Of a stretch of DNA of 17,661 bases, positions 7,246-14,392 are shown piece by piece. The notes under the pieces are model-generated. The model was not told the origin of the DNA. It ran no database searches and saw only the letters and a program-made list of their open reading frames with translations. The DNA comes from Candidatus Epulonipiscium sp. (GTDB lineage Bacteria; Bacillota_A; Clostridia; Lachnospirales; Cellulosilyticaceae). The position numbers and the translations under genes were made by a program. The stretch's first letter is position 1; the number at the start of each line of letters is the position of its first letter. Where the stretch lies: contig DUUM01000190.1 of the NCBI GenBank assembly GCA_012841565.1, positions 1 through 17,661 on the forward strand, written 5' to 3'.

Positions 7246-7324
7246 TTAATTCACTCCTTAAATATTTAAGAAATCTAGCATCAATATTATGTTATGCCCC
7301 TTTTGTAGGAGTGGGAATAAAATC

Positions 7325-7348
7325 ATTTCTAAAATGGATTTCTAAAAT
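7325..7348 (+). repeat. 11-bp direct repeat upstream of the ylxM-ffh promoter
   Basis: ATTTCTAAAAT occurs at 7325-7335 and again at 7338-7348, separated by GG, ending 23 bp before the -35 box. It could be a curved or UP-like element or a regulator site. In AT-rich DNA it may also be chance. The rest of the non-coding stretch 7246-7371 shows nothing else I can support. Confidence 0.3.
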
Positions 7349-7371
7349 TAAATTAATCTATAAAAAAAGGG

Positions 7372-7400
7372 TTGACAGATATAATTTTTTTGCGTATAAT
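7372..7400 (+). promoter_or_regulatory. perfect-consensus sigma-A promoter of ylxM-ffh
   Basis: TTGACA (7372-7377), exactly 17 nt, then TATAAT (7395-7400), with an A-run just upstream. Transcription would begin near 7407, leaving a leader of about 47 nt before ylxM. Confidence 0.9.
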
Positions 7401-7453
7401 TCATCTGTAAAGTAAAAGAGCCTGACAAGCATAAACTCTAGAACGGAGATTCC

Positions 7454-7807
7454 ATGGAAAAATTATTACAAGTAACATACTTATATGATTTTTATGGTCA
7501 ATTACTTACGCCAAAACAAGAAAAAGTTTTTAAGGGATATTATTTAGAAGATTTATCTTTAAGTGAAATAGCAGCAGAGGAAGAAGTCAGTCGCCAAAGT
7601 ATCCATGATACCATTAAGCAGGCAGAACGTAAACTCACTACCTATGAACAAAAACTAGGACTTGTTGAAAGATTTAAAAAACAAGAGCAAGAGCTTGAGA
7701 TAATTATTAATAAGATGGAAGACATACAATCTAATAATCAGGATAACAACACAAATAGTATTATTTCAGATGTTATAGAGAGCATGCACAAATTATTGAA
7801 TGACTAA
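7454..7807 (+). CDS. ylxM: SRP-associated DNA-binding-like protein YlxM
   Basis: This is a UPF0122/YlxM family protein (117 aa, usual length) encoded directly before the SRP GTPase gene and, by knowledge of the family, associated with the signal recognition particle. The sequence has a sigma-70 region 4-like helix-turn-helix (LTPKQEKVFKGYYLEDLSLSE followed by IAAEEEVSRQSIHDTIKQAE), then a charged helix (about residues 65-95). ATG 7454 has CGGAGA 5-9 nt upstream. It is 15 nt from ffh and shares the consensus promoter. The usual ftsY partner upstream is absent; decayed genes lie there instead. Confidence 0.9.
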   Translation: MEKLLQVTYLYDFYGQLLTPKQEKVFKGYYLEDLSLSEIAAEEEVSRQSIHDTIKQAERKLTTYEQKLGLVERFKKQEQELEIIINKMEDIQSNNQDNNTNSIISDVIESMHKLLND

Positions 7808-7822
7808 TAAGGAGGCTTATCG

Positions 7823-9157
7823 ATGCCATTTGACAATTTATCTAGTAAGCTTCAAGATGTATTTAAGCAGCTTAGAAGTAAAGGTAAGTTAACTGAGAAA
7901 GACATTAAGGCTGCTCTTAGAGAAGTAAAGCTTGCACTACTTGAGGCAGACGTAAATTTTAAGGTTGTTAAAGAGTTTATTGCTAAGGTTCAAGAAAGAG
8001 CAATGGGGCAAGAAGTCCTTCAAAGCTTAACACCTGGCCAACATGTTATCAAAGTTGTAAATGAGGAACTTGTTGAGCTAATGGGTAGCACAGAAAGCAA
8101 GATTACTTTCGCATCTAAAGGCATTACCGTCATTATGATGGTTGGACTTCAAGGCGCTGGTAAAACAACAACAGCGGCAAAGCTTGCCTCACTTATTAAA
8201 TCTCAAGGCAAAAGACCACTACTTGTGGCGGGAGATATTTATAGGCCAGCAGCCATTAAGCAGTTACAAGTTGTTGGGAAGCAAGTTGATGTTCCAGTAT
8301 TTACTGTGGAAAACGGAGACAATGTTGTAGAGATTGCATCAGCAGGACTTGAACACGCAAAAGAAAATAACAATAACGTGGTCATTATAGATACAGCAGG
8401 GCGTCTTCATATAGATGAAGGGCTTATGCAAGAACTAAAAGACGTAAAGAAAACAACACGCCCTCACGAAATCCTTTTGGTTGTAGATGCAATGACAGGG
8501 CAAGATGCGGTCAATGTCGCTAAGAGTTTTGATGAAGAACTAGGAATAGACGGCGTCGTTATGACAAAACTCGATGGTGATACAAGAGGCGGTGCTGCCC
8601 TTTCAGTTAGAGCCGTAACGAATAAACCTATTAAGTTTATTGGTATGGGAGAAAAATTAAGTGATTTAGAGACTTTTCACCCAGATCGTATGGCATCACG
8701 TATACTTGGAATGGGCGATGTATTAACGCTTATTGAAAAAGCCCAAGAAGGTATAGATGAAGATACAGCAAGAGCACTTGAAGCTAAGTTTCGTAAAGCA
8801 GAGTTTAACTTTGAAGATTTCTTAGATCAAATGCAACAAATTAAGAAAATGGGGCCTATTAGCCAACTAATGAATATGATTCCAGGCCTTAATACGGCAA
8901 AATTAGGCGATGTTGAAGTTGATGACAAACAAATGGCCTATATAGAAGCAATTATACTATCGATGACTCCAGCTGAAAGACAAGATCCTAAACTTCTTAA
9001 CGTTTCACGTAAGAAGAGAATTGCAAAAGGATCAGGACGAGATATGCAAGAGGTGAATCGTTTAATCAAGCAGTTTGAACAAATGCAAAAAATGATGAAA
9101 CAATTCTCTGGAATGGGTAAAGGCAAAAAGGGTAAGTTTAATCTTCCTTTTATGTAA
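7823..9157 (+). CDS. ffh: signal recognition particle protein Ffh (SRP54 GTPase)
   Basis: This is the protein subunit of the signal recognition particle. It binds 4.5S/6S RNA and the signal sequences of nascent membrane and secreted proteins and delivers ribosomes to FtsY. At 444 aa it is full length: N domain (1-90), then the G domain with P-loop GLQGAGKTT (108-116), DTAGR (190-194) and TKLDGDTRGG (248-257). The Met-rich M domain (about 300-440) has the RNA-binding KKRIAKGSG stretch and a run of methionines at the end (EQMQKMMKQF). ATG 7823 follows AAGGAGG. It is the second gene of the operon; the downstream two signal peptidases would process its clients. Confidence 0.97.
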   Translation: MPFDNLSSKLQDVFKQLRSKGKLTEKDIKAALREVKLALLEADVNFKVVKEFIAKVQERAMGQEVLQSLTPGQHVIKVVNEELVELMGSTESKITFASKGITVIMMVGLQGAGKTTTAAKLASLIKSQGKRPLLVAGDIYRPAAIKQLQVVGKQVDVPVFTVENGDNVVEIASAGLEHAKENNNNVVIIDTAGRLHIDEGLMQELKDVKKTTRPHEILLVVDAMTGQDAVNVAKSFDEELGIDGVVMTKLDGDTRGGAALSVRAVTNKPIKFIGMGEKLSDLETFHPDRMASRILGMGDVLTLIEKAQEGIDEDTARALEAKFRKAEFNFEDFLDQMQQIKKMGPISQLMNMIPGLNTAKLGDVEVDDKQMAYIEAIILSMTPAERQDPKLLNVSRKKRIAKGSGRDMQEVNRLIKQFEQMQKMMKQFSGMGKGKKGKFNLPFM

Positions 9158-9213
9158 ATAAATAAACAAATAGAAAATGTATTTGTTAAACTAGAAATTC
9201 GGAGGTGAAATAA

Positions 9214-9459
9214 ATGGCAGTTAAAATTCGCTTAAAAAGAATTGGTGCAAAAAAAGCACCTTTTTATAGAATCGTTGTAGCTGATTCAAGGTCTCCTAGA
9301 GATGGTAAGTTTATTGAAGAAGTAGGCTACTTCAATCCTTGTTCAGAACCAAACGAATTAAGCATCAAAGCAGAATCTGTACAAAAATGGCTTGATAATG
9401 GAGCACAACCTACAGATACTGTAAGAGCACTATTAAAAAGAGCTGGAGTCACTAAGTAA
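9214..9459 (+). CDS. rpsP: 30S ribosomal protein S16
   Basis: S16 (81 aa) is a small-subunit assembly protein. The sequence carries the family N-terminus ([20 protein letters not shown]) followed by [20 protein letters not shown] and the C-terminal [23 protein letters not shown] 9214 is preceded by GGAGGTG. It lies 56 nt after ffh with no terminator or clear promoter between them, so it is probably cotranscribed. The order rpsP-khpA-rimM-trmD-rplS is the classic Firmicutes arrangement. Confidence 0.97.
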   Translation: MAVKIRLKRIGAKKAPFYRIVVADSRSPRDGKFIEEVGYFNPCSEPNELSIKAESVQKWLDNGAQPTDTVRALLKRAGVTK

Positions 9460-9483
9460 TTGCAATGCATTGGAGGGAATTCA

Positions 9484-9714
9484 ATGAAAGAATTAGTGTT
9501 GACTGTTGCAAGAGCACTGGTAAATGAACCAGACCAAGTTGAAGTCAATGAAACAGAAGACGAACGCACGATCACACTGGAACTTAAAGTTGCACCCGAT
9601 GACATGGGTAAGATTATTGGGAAACAAGGACGCATTGCTAAAGCAATAAGAACTGTTGTTAAGGCTGCTGCAACCCAGGAAAGTAAAAGAGTTGTAGTAG
9701 AAATAACACAATAA
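9484..9714 (+). CDS. khpA: KH-domain RNA-binding protein KhpA (YlqC)
   Basis: This is a small single-KH-domain protein (76 aa) that, in relatives, pairs with KhpB/Jag to bind RNA and influence cell elongation and division. The nucleic-acid-binding loop is GKIIGKQGR, with the conserved GxxG, near residues 43-51. I place the start at ATG 9484, after TTGGAGGGAATTCA, rather than at the TTG 24 nt upstream that lacks a ribosome binding site and would begin almost on the rpsP stop. It follows rpsP by 24 nt. A hairpin with T-runs comes right after the gene. Confidence 0.93.
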   Translation: MKELVLTVARALVNEPDQVEVNETEDERTITLELKVAPDDMGKIIGKQGRIAKAIRTVVKAAATQESKRVVVEITQ

Positions 9715-9720
9715 TCATTT

Positions 9721-9757
9721 AGGGGTTAGGATAATTTTCCTACCCCTATTTTATTTT
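9721..9757 (+). terminator. intra-operon hairpin (attenuator or terminator) between khpA and rimM
   Basis: AGGGGTTAGGA (9721-9731) pairs with TCCTACCCCT (9738-9747) with one bulged T and a 6-nt loop, followed by ATTTTATTTT. It lies wholly in the 55-nt gap and would lower the rimM-trmD level relative to rpsP-khpA. Confidence 0.75.
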
Positions 9758-9769
9758 AGGAGGTACAAA

Positions 9770-10288
9770 ATGAGTAACTATATGGAAGTTGGTAAAATAG
9801 TAAACACACATGGTATTAAAGGTGAGTTTAAAGTGATCCCTACAACGGATGATATTAAACGTTTTGAATTGTTGAAGAGTATATTCCTAGAAACAAAAAG
9901 TGGACTTGTTGAGTTTCCGATTGTTAGTGTTCGGTATATGAAAAACTTTGTCCTTCTTAAATTAGAAAACATTGATGATATGACAGAGGCTGAAAAATAT
10001 AAACCATGCCTTTTAAAAATCCCTAAGGAGCAAGCTCTTCCTTTAAAAGAAGACGAGTACTATGTAGGAGATTTATATAATATGAAAGTCGTTACGGATG
10101 AAGGGGAAACATTGGGTGAAATTATAGATATTTTATTTACGGGTAGTAATGATGTTTATGTTATTAAAAACAATGTAGATCCTACAGTAGCAGATTTGCT
10201 GATTCCTGCCATCAAAGACTGTATTTTAAAGGTGGATTTAGAAGAAAATATAATGACGGTACACTTACTAGAGGGGCTTAGAGATTAA
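9770..10288 (+). CDS. rimM: ribosome maturation factor RimM
   Basis: RimM (172 aa) assists maturation of the 30S head and binds S19. The N-terminal domain has VGKIVNTHGIKGEFKVIPTT. The C-terminal PRC barrel has YYVGDLYNMKVVT and GEIIDILFTGSNDVYVI, near residues 98-135, then LLIPAIKDCI. ATG 9770 sits 6 nt behind AGGAGGT; a second ATG at 9782 is possible, but the first is better placed. It follows the khpA hairpin, and its TAA shares one base with the trmD ATG, so the two are translationally coupled. Confidence 0.95.
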   Translation: MSNYMEVGKIVNTHGIKGEFKVIPTTDDIKRFELLKSIFLETKSGLVEFPIVSVRYMKNFVLLKLENIDDMTEAEKYKPCLLKIPKEQALPLKEDEYYVGDLYNMKVVTDEGETLGEIIDILFTGSNDVYVIKNNVDPTVADLLIPAIKDCILKVDLEENIMTVHLLEGLRD

Positions 10289-11040
10289 TGAAAATATCTA
10301 TATTAACCTTATTTCCTGAAATGATTACCCAGACTCTTTCTCACAGTATGATTGGAAGAGCTCAAGCAAACAATATTGTTACAATAGATCCGATTAACAT
10401 TAGGGATTACTCAGATAATAAACATTTACAAGTAGATGATTACCCTTATGGCGGGGGTGCAGGAATGGTTATGCAACCAGGGCCAGTATATAGAGCTTAC
10501 CAAGGGGTTAAGCAAAGTAGTAACAGTAATACTAGGGTTTTATATATGACGCCTCATGGCAAACCTTTTGCCCAAGCAGATGCTCAGGAGCTTTCAAAGG
10601 AGGCAAATTTAATTTTCTTATGTGGGCACTACGAAGGCATCGATCAAAGGGTCATAGATGAAATCGTAACGGATGAATATTCAGTAGGGGACTATATTTT
10701 AACCGGTGGAGAATTACCGGCTATGGTAATGATTGATTCTATATGTAGACTAATTCCAGGGGTTTTAGGGAAACAAGAGTCCTTTGAAGAAGAATCTTTT
10801 AGCTACTCACTACTTGAGCATCCTCATTATACAAGGCCAGTGGAATTTAATGGTGAAACAGTTCCAGAAGTCTTATTGTCGGGGCATCATGAGAATATTA
10901 AAAAGTGGCGAAGAGAGCAATCTTTGATAGCTACTTACGAAAAACGACATGATTTATTAGCAACAGCAGATTTATCTCTTGAGGATAAGGATTTTTTGGA
11001 GAAATATAAGAAATTAATTGCATTTACAAAACAGTCATGA
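10288..11040 (+). CDS. trmD: tRNA (guanine-N1)-methyltransferase TrmD
   Basis: TrmD is a SPOUT-class dimer that uses S-adenosylmethionine to make m1G37 in tRNAs, preventing +1 frameshifts. At 250 aa it is full length. Visible motifs are ISILTLFPEM at the start, DDYPYGGGAGMVM (50-62), LCGHYEGIDQR (111-121) and YSVGDYILTGGELPAM (131-146, part of the trefoil-knot cofactor site), then LEHPHYTRP. ATG 10288 overlaps the rimM stop by one base and has GAGGGG upstream. The rplS promoter overlaps its 3' end. Confidence 0.97.
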   Translation: MKISILTLFPEMITQTLSHSMIGRAQANNIVTIDPINIRDYSDNKHLQVDDYPYGGGAGMVMQPGPVYRAYQGVKQSSNSNTRVLYMTPHGKPFAQADAQELSKEANLIFLCGHYEGIDQRVIDEIVTDEYSVGDYILTGGELPAMVMIDSICRLIPGVLGKQESFEEESFSYSLLEHPHYTRPVEFNGETVPEVLLSGHHENIKKWRREQSLIATYEKRHDLLATADLSLEDKDFLEKYKKLIAFTKQS

Positions 11041-11046
11041 TATAAT
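11018..11046 (+). promoter_or_regulatory. internal promoter for rplS overlapping the trmD 3' end
   Basis: TTGCAT (11018-11023), 17 nt and a perfect TATAAT (11041-11046) directly after the trmD stop would start a transcript near 11053, giving rplS its own leader. The weak -35 lowers confidence. Confidence 0.55.
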
Positions 11047-11052
11047 TTTAGA

Positions 11053-11122
11053 GTATTAATATGAGGTGGTCCGCTTTCATGTATATGTTATGAACACCCA
11101 GGGATAAGAAGGAGGTAGAGCA
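11053..11122 (+). promoter_or_regulatory. rplS 5' leader with stem-loop, candidate L19 autoregulatory leader
   Basis: Between the promoter and the rplS start lies a structured leader. GGTG (11065-11068) pairs with CACC (11095-11098), and TTCAT (11076-11080) pairs with ATGAA (11090-11094). An internal GTCCGCT bulge lies on the left, and a purine-rich AGGGATAAGAAGGAGG leads into the start codon. L19 autoregulatory leaders are known upstream of rplS in low-GC Firmicutes. The position and compact fold fit, but I cannot check the consensus here. Confidence 0.4.
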
Positions 11123-11470
11123 ATGAATGAAATCATTAAAGCTCTCGAAGAGGCACAATTAAAGGAAGAACTTACACCATTTAATGTTGGGGATACAGTT
11201 CGTGTATACGCAAGAATTAAAGAAGGATTACGTGAGCGTCTTCAGATGTTTGAAGGAATCGTGTTAAAGAGACAAAACGGTGGCGTTAGAGAAACATTTA
11301 CAGTTAGAAGACTTTCACATGGTATAGGTGTTGAAAGAACATGGCCAGTACATTCTCCAAACGTTGAAAGTATCGAAGTCATCAGAAGAGGTAAAGCAAG
11401 AAGAGCGAAACTTTTCTACTTACGTGCAAGAATTGGTAAGAATGCAAAAGTAAGAGAATTAAGACGATAA
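11123..11470 (+). CDS. rplS: 50S ribosomal protein L19
   Basis: L19 (115 aa, usual length) sits at the 30S-50S interface. The sequence includes [52 protein letters not shown] and [18 protein letters not shown], then [13 protein letters not shown] 11123 follows AAGGAGGTAGAGCA. It has its own promoter and leader and ends at a strong terminator, so it is likely expressed both with trmD and alone. Confidence 0.97.
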   Translation: MNEIIKALEEAQLKEELTPFNVGDTVRVYARIKEGLRERLQMFEGIVLKRQNGGVRETFTVRRLSHGIGVERTWPVHSPNVESIEVIRRGKARRAKLFYLRARIGKNAKVRELRR

Positions 11471-11475
11471 AATCG

Positions 11476-11500
11476 GGGGACTTTTAAGTCCCCTTTTTTT
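11476..11500 (+). terminator. strong intrinsic terminator after rplS
   Basis: GGGGACT (11476-11482) pairs with AGTCCCC (11487-11493) around a TTTA loop and is followed by seven Ts. It ends the ribosomal part of the cluster. Confidence 0.95.
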
Positions 11501-11548
11501 GTATCAGAAACAAGTGACGATCTCGCCACAAAGAAATTTGAATAATGA

Positions 11549-12157
11549 ATGGATGATTGCCTTATGAAGACTAATAAAAAATTAATTGAGTCTTTAAATA
11601 AAAAACCTAAGACACTCCTCTTTTGGAAAGGTTACATCTTGGATTGGGTTATAGACCTTGTTATTGCTGGCATTATTGTACTTATAATAACAACGTTTGC
11701 TTTTCAAAATATGTATGTAGTAGGGAGTTCAATGAACCCAACATTGAAAAACGGGGAAATGGTACTCATAAATAAACTTACATACCTTAAAAAAGATCCC
11801 AATCGGAACGATATTGTGGCATTTAAGCATGTTGATTCATCTAATAATGAAATGAATATTGTAAAGAGAATAATAGGTGTGCCAGGAGATACAATAGAAA
11901 TGGTCAATAATGTGCTTTATTTAAATGATGAGAGATTTGATCATTTTGTAAAAGAATATAACCAATCAGATCCGTTCCTAAAGGGTAATATGGACTATCC
12001 TATTAAAGTGCCTGAAAATGCCTATTTTGTCTTGGGAGATAATAAAGCAAATAGTGTGGATAGTAGATATCTTGAGATTGGCATGATTCCTAAACAAGAA
12101 ATAGAGGGTAAAATCTTTATAAGAATATGGCCTTTTTGGAAAATAAAACTTTTATAA
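11549..12157 (+). CDS. lepB: type I signal peptidase (first of two)
   Basis: This is a membrane-anchored leader peptidase that removes Sec/Tat signal peptides outside the membrane. It is 202 aa with one N-terminal transmembrane helix (about residues 34-52). The catalytic serine S61 is in GSSMNPTL, the general-base lysine K106 in VKRIIGVPGD, and box E is GDNKANSVDSR, with Lys where Arg is usual. The start is unsure: ATG 11549 and ATG 11564 both lack a good ribosome binding site. No clear promoter lies in the 48 nt after the rplS terminator, so readthrough may supply it. The paralogue next to it is clearly diverged, not a recent copy. Confidence 0.9.
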   Translation: MDDCLMKTNKKLIESLNKKPKTLLFWKGYILDWVIDLVIAGIIVLIITTFAFQNMYVVGSSMNPTLKNGEMVLINKLTYLKKDPNRNDIVAFKHVDSSNNEMNIVKRIIGVPGDTIEMVNNVLYLNDERFDHFVKEYNQSDPFLKGNMDYPIKVPENAYFVLGDNKANSVDSRYLEIGMIPKQEIEGKIFIRIWPFWKIKLL

Positions 12158-12178
12158 AAGGTAAGAAAGAGGTATGAC

Positions 12179-12718
12179 TTGGATAAAGATAAATCAGATA
12201 AAATGCTTAAGGAAGTTTTTGAATGGGTGAGAGACATTGCTTTTGCAGTAATTGTAGCCCTTCTAATTACGAGATTTGTTGTAACACACACAGTAATTCC
12301 ATCTGGTTCCATGATTCCAACAATTCAGATCAAGGATCATTTAATTATTAATAGAGTTCCTTTTTACTTTACAGATCCTAAATCAGGAGAAATTGTTGTT
12401 TTTCAACAAGATAAAGCGTTAATAAAGAGAGTCATTGGCGTTCCAGGCGATACCCTTGATATTAAAGATGGTAACGTCTATATTAACGGTAGTCAGTTAG
12501 ACGAACCTTATTTGTATGAGCCTAATAGTACGTATTCATTTATGATGGATGAGATGGCTTTACCCCTTGAAATACCTGAAGATATGTATTTCATGATGGG
12601 TGATAATAGAGATAATAGTGAAGATAGCCGATACTTTGGATTGGTTCATAGGGATGCTATCTATGCGAAATCATGGTTTCGCATTTGGCCACTTGACAGG
12701 TTAGGTAGCCTTAAATAA
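12179..12718 (+). CDS. lepB: type I signal peptidase (second of two)
   Basis: This is a second Ser-Lys signal peptidase (179 aa) with an N-terminal membrane helix (about 19-36), S44 in PSGSMIPT, K83 in IKRVIGVPGD and the canonical box E GDNRDNSEDSR. It starts at TTG 12179, behind AAAGAGG. The nearby ATG at 12174 is out of frame and soon stops, and the in-frame ATG at 12203 has no ribosome binding site. It follows the first peptidase by 21 nt and precedes rbgA by 18 nt. The canonical box E suggests this is the general housekeeping enzyme; that is inference. Confidence 0.92.
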   Translation: MDKDKSDKMLKEVFEWVRDIAFAVIVALLITRFVVTHTVIPSGSMIPTIQIKDHLIINRVPFYFTDPKSGEIVVFQQDKALIKRVIGVPGDTLDIKDGNVYINGSQLDEPYLYEPNSTYSFMMDEMALPLEIPEDMYFMMGDNRDNSEDSRYFGLVHRDAIYAKSWFRIWPLDRLGSLK

Positions 12719-12736
12719 TAGAAATAGGAGAAAAAT

Positions 12737-13594
12737 ATGAATATACAATGGTACCCAGGTCATATGACCAAAACTAGAAAAATAATTATAGAGAACCTTA
12801 AAATTATCGATGTGGTTATTGAACTAGTTGATGCAAGGGCTCCTTTAAGTAGCAAAAATCCAGATATAGACGTTTTTGCTCCTAATAAACCGAAAATTAT
12901 CCTTTTAAATAAAGCGGATCTTGCTGATAAAGACATTACAAAAAAATGGGCAGATTGGTATGAAAAACAAGGAGCACGTGTCATAGAGGTAAACTCTATT
13001 ACTGGCGGTGGTGTAACTAAAGTCATACAGGTTGCCAATGATTTAATGAAAGAAAGAATAGCCGCAGATCTCAAACGGGGCAGAATTAATAGACCTATCA
13101 GGGCTATGATTGTAGGAATTCCTAACGTTGGTAAGTCTACATTTATTAACAAATTAGTCGGCAAGGCATCTGCAAAAACGGGTGATAGGCCTGGTGTAAC
13201 AAGAGGAAAGCAATGGGTTAAGGTTAAAAAAGGATTTGAACTATTAGATACGCCTGGTATCCTTTGGCCAAAATTTGAAGATAAAAATGTTGCACTGGAT
13301 TTAGCGTTTATAGGGTCTATAAAAGATGATATCTTAGACATTGTTACCTTATCCTATAAACTGATAGAACGATTGCAAAAGCTTGCCCCAAGTGCCTTAA
13401 CAAATCGCTATAAAATTGTAATAGAACCTGATGATACTTCAGATATGATATTTGAAAAGATTGCTAGAAAAAGGGGTTTTATTATATCCGGTGGAAAAAC
13501 TGATGAACTTCGTACATCTCAGATTCTTTTAGACGAGTTTAGAGGCGGTGTGTTAGGTAAAATATCAATTGAAACGCCAAAGCAAAACAGGTAA
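12737..13594 (+). CDS. rbgA: ribosome biogenesis GTPase RbgA (YlqF)
   Basis: This is a circularly permuted GTPase needed for late 50S assembly around L16. The permuted motif order is visible: G4 NKAD at 58-61, then G5 near VNS, G1 GIPNVGKST at about 126-134, and G3 DTPG afterwards. H9 in YPGHMTK is the conserved histidine linked to GTP hydrolysis in the family. The C-terminal domain (about 200-285) is the RNA-binding part. At 285 aa it is full length. ATG 12737 follows AGGAGAAAAAT. The gene order lepB-rbgA-rnhB is common in Firmicutes. Confidence 0.96.
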   Translation: MNIQWYPGHMTKTRKIIIENLKIIDVVIELVDARAPLSSKNPDIDVFAPNKPKIILLNKADLADKDITKKWADWYEKQGARVIEVNSITGGGVTKVIQVANDLMKERIAADLKRGRINRPIRAMIVGIPNVGKSTFINKLVGKASAKTGDRPGVTRGKQWVKVKKGFELLDTPGILWPKFEDKNVALDLAFIGSIKDDILDIVTLSYKLIERLQKLAPSALTNRYKIVIEPDDTSDMIFEKIARKRGFIISGGKTDELRTSQILLDEFRGGVLGKISIETPKQNR

Positions 13595-13608
13595 AAGGAG
13601 CGGATCCT

Positions 13609-14379
13609 ATGACTATAAAAGAAGTAAAGCAGTATTTTGATTTTCAACCAATGGCATCTATTCCAAGCGCTATGAAGAAATTTCAAGAAGATCCTAGGCA
13701 AGGTGTTCAGCAAATTTGTTCACAATATCAGCGGCGCTATGAAAAGTATAGCCAAGAGCTCCTTCGGGTTGAAACCATGAGAGAGTTTGATCAAGTATTT
13801 GGAAATAACGGCGAATATATTGTGGCTGGTATAGATGAAGCTGGCCGTGGTCCTTTGGCTGGCCCCGTTGTAGCCGCAGCAGTTGTACTTCCTCATGACT
13901 TAACCTTTGAAGGAATTGATGACTCTAAAAAACTTACCCCAAGTCAAAGGGATATACTTTACGATCAAATTATGGACAAAGCTATAAGTGTAGGTGTAGG
14001 AATCGTGAGTGCAGATGTCATAGATGACATTAACATTTTACAAGCTACCTTTAGGGCTATGAAAAAGGCAGTATTTAGCATGGAGCAAAGTGCGGATATA
14101 TTACTCGTCGATGGAAACCTAACCATACCAGAAGTAAACTTGGCTATGACCCAACATGCTGTTATTCAAGGCGACGCAAAAAGCATTAGCATTGCAGCAG
14201 CAAGTATTATCGCTAAAGTGACAAGGGACCGTATGATGATAGATTATCACTATGTGTATCCTTGGTATGATTTTATTTATAATAAAGGGTATGGCAGTAT
14301 GGTACATCAAAGTGCAATACAGCAATTTGGACCGTCACCTATTCACCGAATGAGCTTTCTTAAGAACATCTTAAGATAA
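13609..14379 (+). CDS. rnhB: ribonuclease HII
   Basis: RNase HII nicks RNA-DNA hybrids 5' of embedded ribonucleotides, in DNA repair. It is 256 aa with the N-terminal extension of about 70 residues typical of Firmicutes (IKEVKQYFD..., helical). The catalytic core starts at IDEAGRGPLAGPVVAAA (D76, E77), with ILLVDGN supplying another acidic residue and ASIIAKVTRDRMM the fourth. The end has NKGYGSMVHQ and FGPSPIHRMSF. ATG 13609 lies 14 nt after rbgA behind AAAAGGAG. Confidence 0.96.
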   Translation: MTIKEVKQYFDFQPMASIPSAMKKFQEDPRQGVQQICSQYQRRYEKYSQELLRVETMREFDQVFGNNGEYIVAGIDEAGRGPLAGPVVAAAVVLPHDLTFEGIDDSKKLTPSQRDILYDQIMDKAISVGVGIVSADVIDDINILQATFRAMKKAVFSMEQSADILLVDGNLTIPEVNLAMTQHAVIQGDAKSISIAAASIIAKVTRDRMMIDYHYVYPWYDFIYNKGYGSMVHQSAIQQFGPSPIHRMSFLKNILR

Positions 14380-14392
14380 TAGGAGGTTTGTT

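Noticed and set aside
5592..7370. Prophage, IS element or CRISPR array in the remnant region
   Set aside because: No transposase or integrase sequence, no regularly spaced repeats and no flanking target duplications were found; only gene fragments and single hairpins.
9164..9189. Inverted AACAAAT/ATTTGTT between ffh and rpsP as a terminator
   Set aside because: The stem is AT-only, with a large loop and no T-tract; the genes are most likely cotranscribed.
11549..12718. Recent duplication of the signal peptidase gene
   Set aside because: The two proteins share the catalytic motifs but differ throughout at protein and nucleotide level, so they are old paralogues.
12760..13341. Long open frame (193 codons) antisense to rbgA
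   Set aside because: It lies wholly inside a well-supported GTPase gene, has no ribosome binding site and reads as low-information hydrophobic/Ser-rich sequence typical of antisense shadows.
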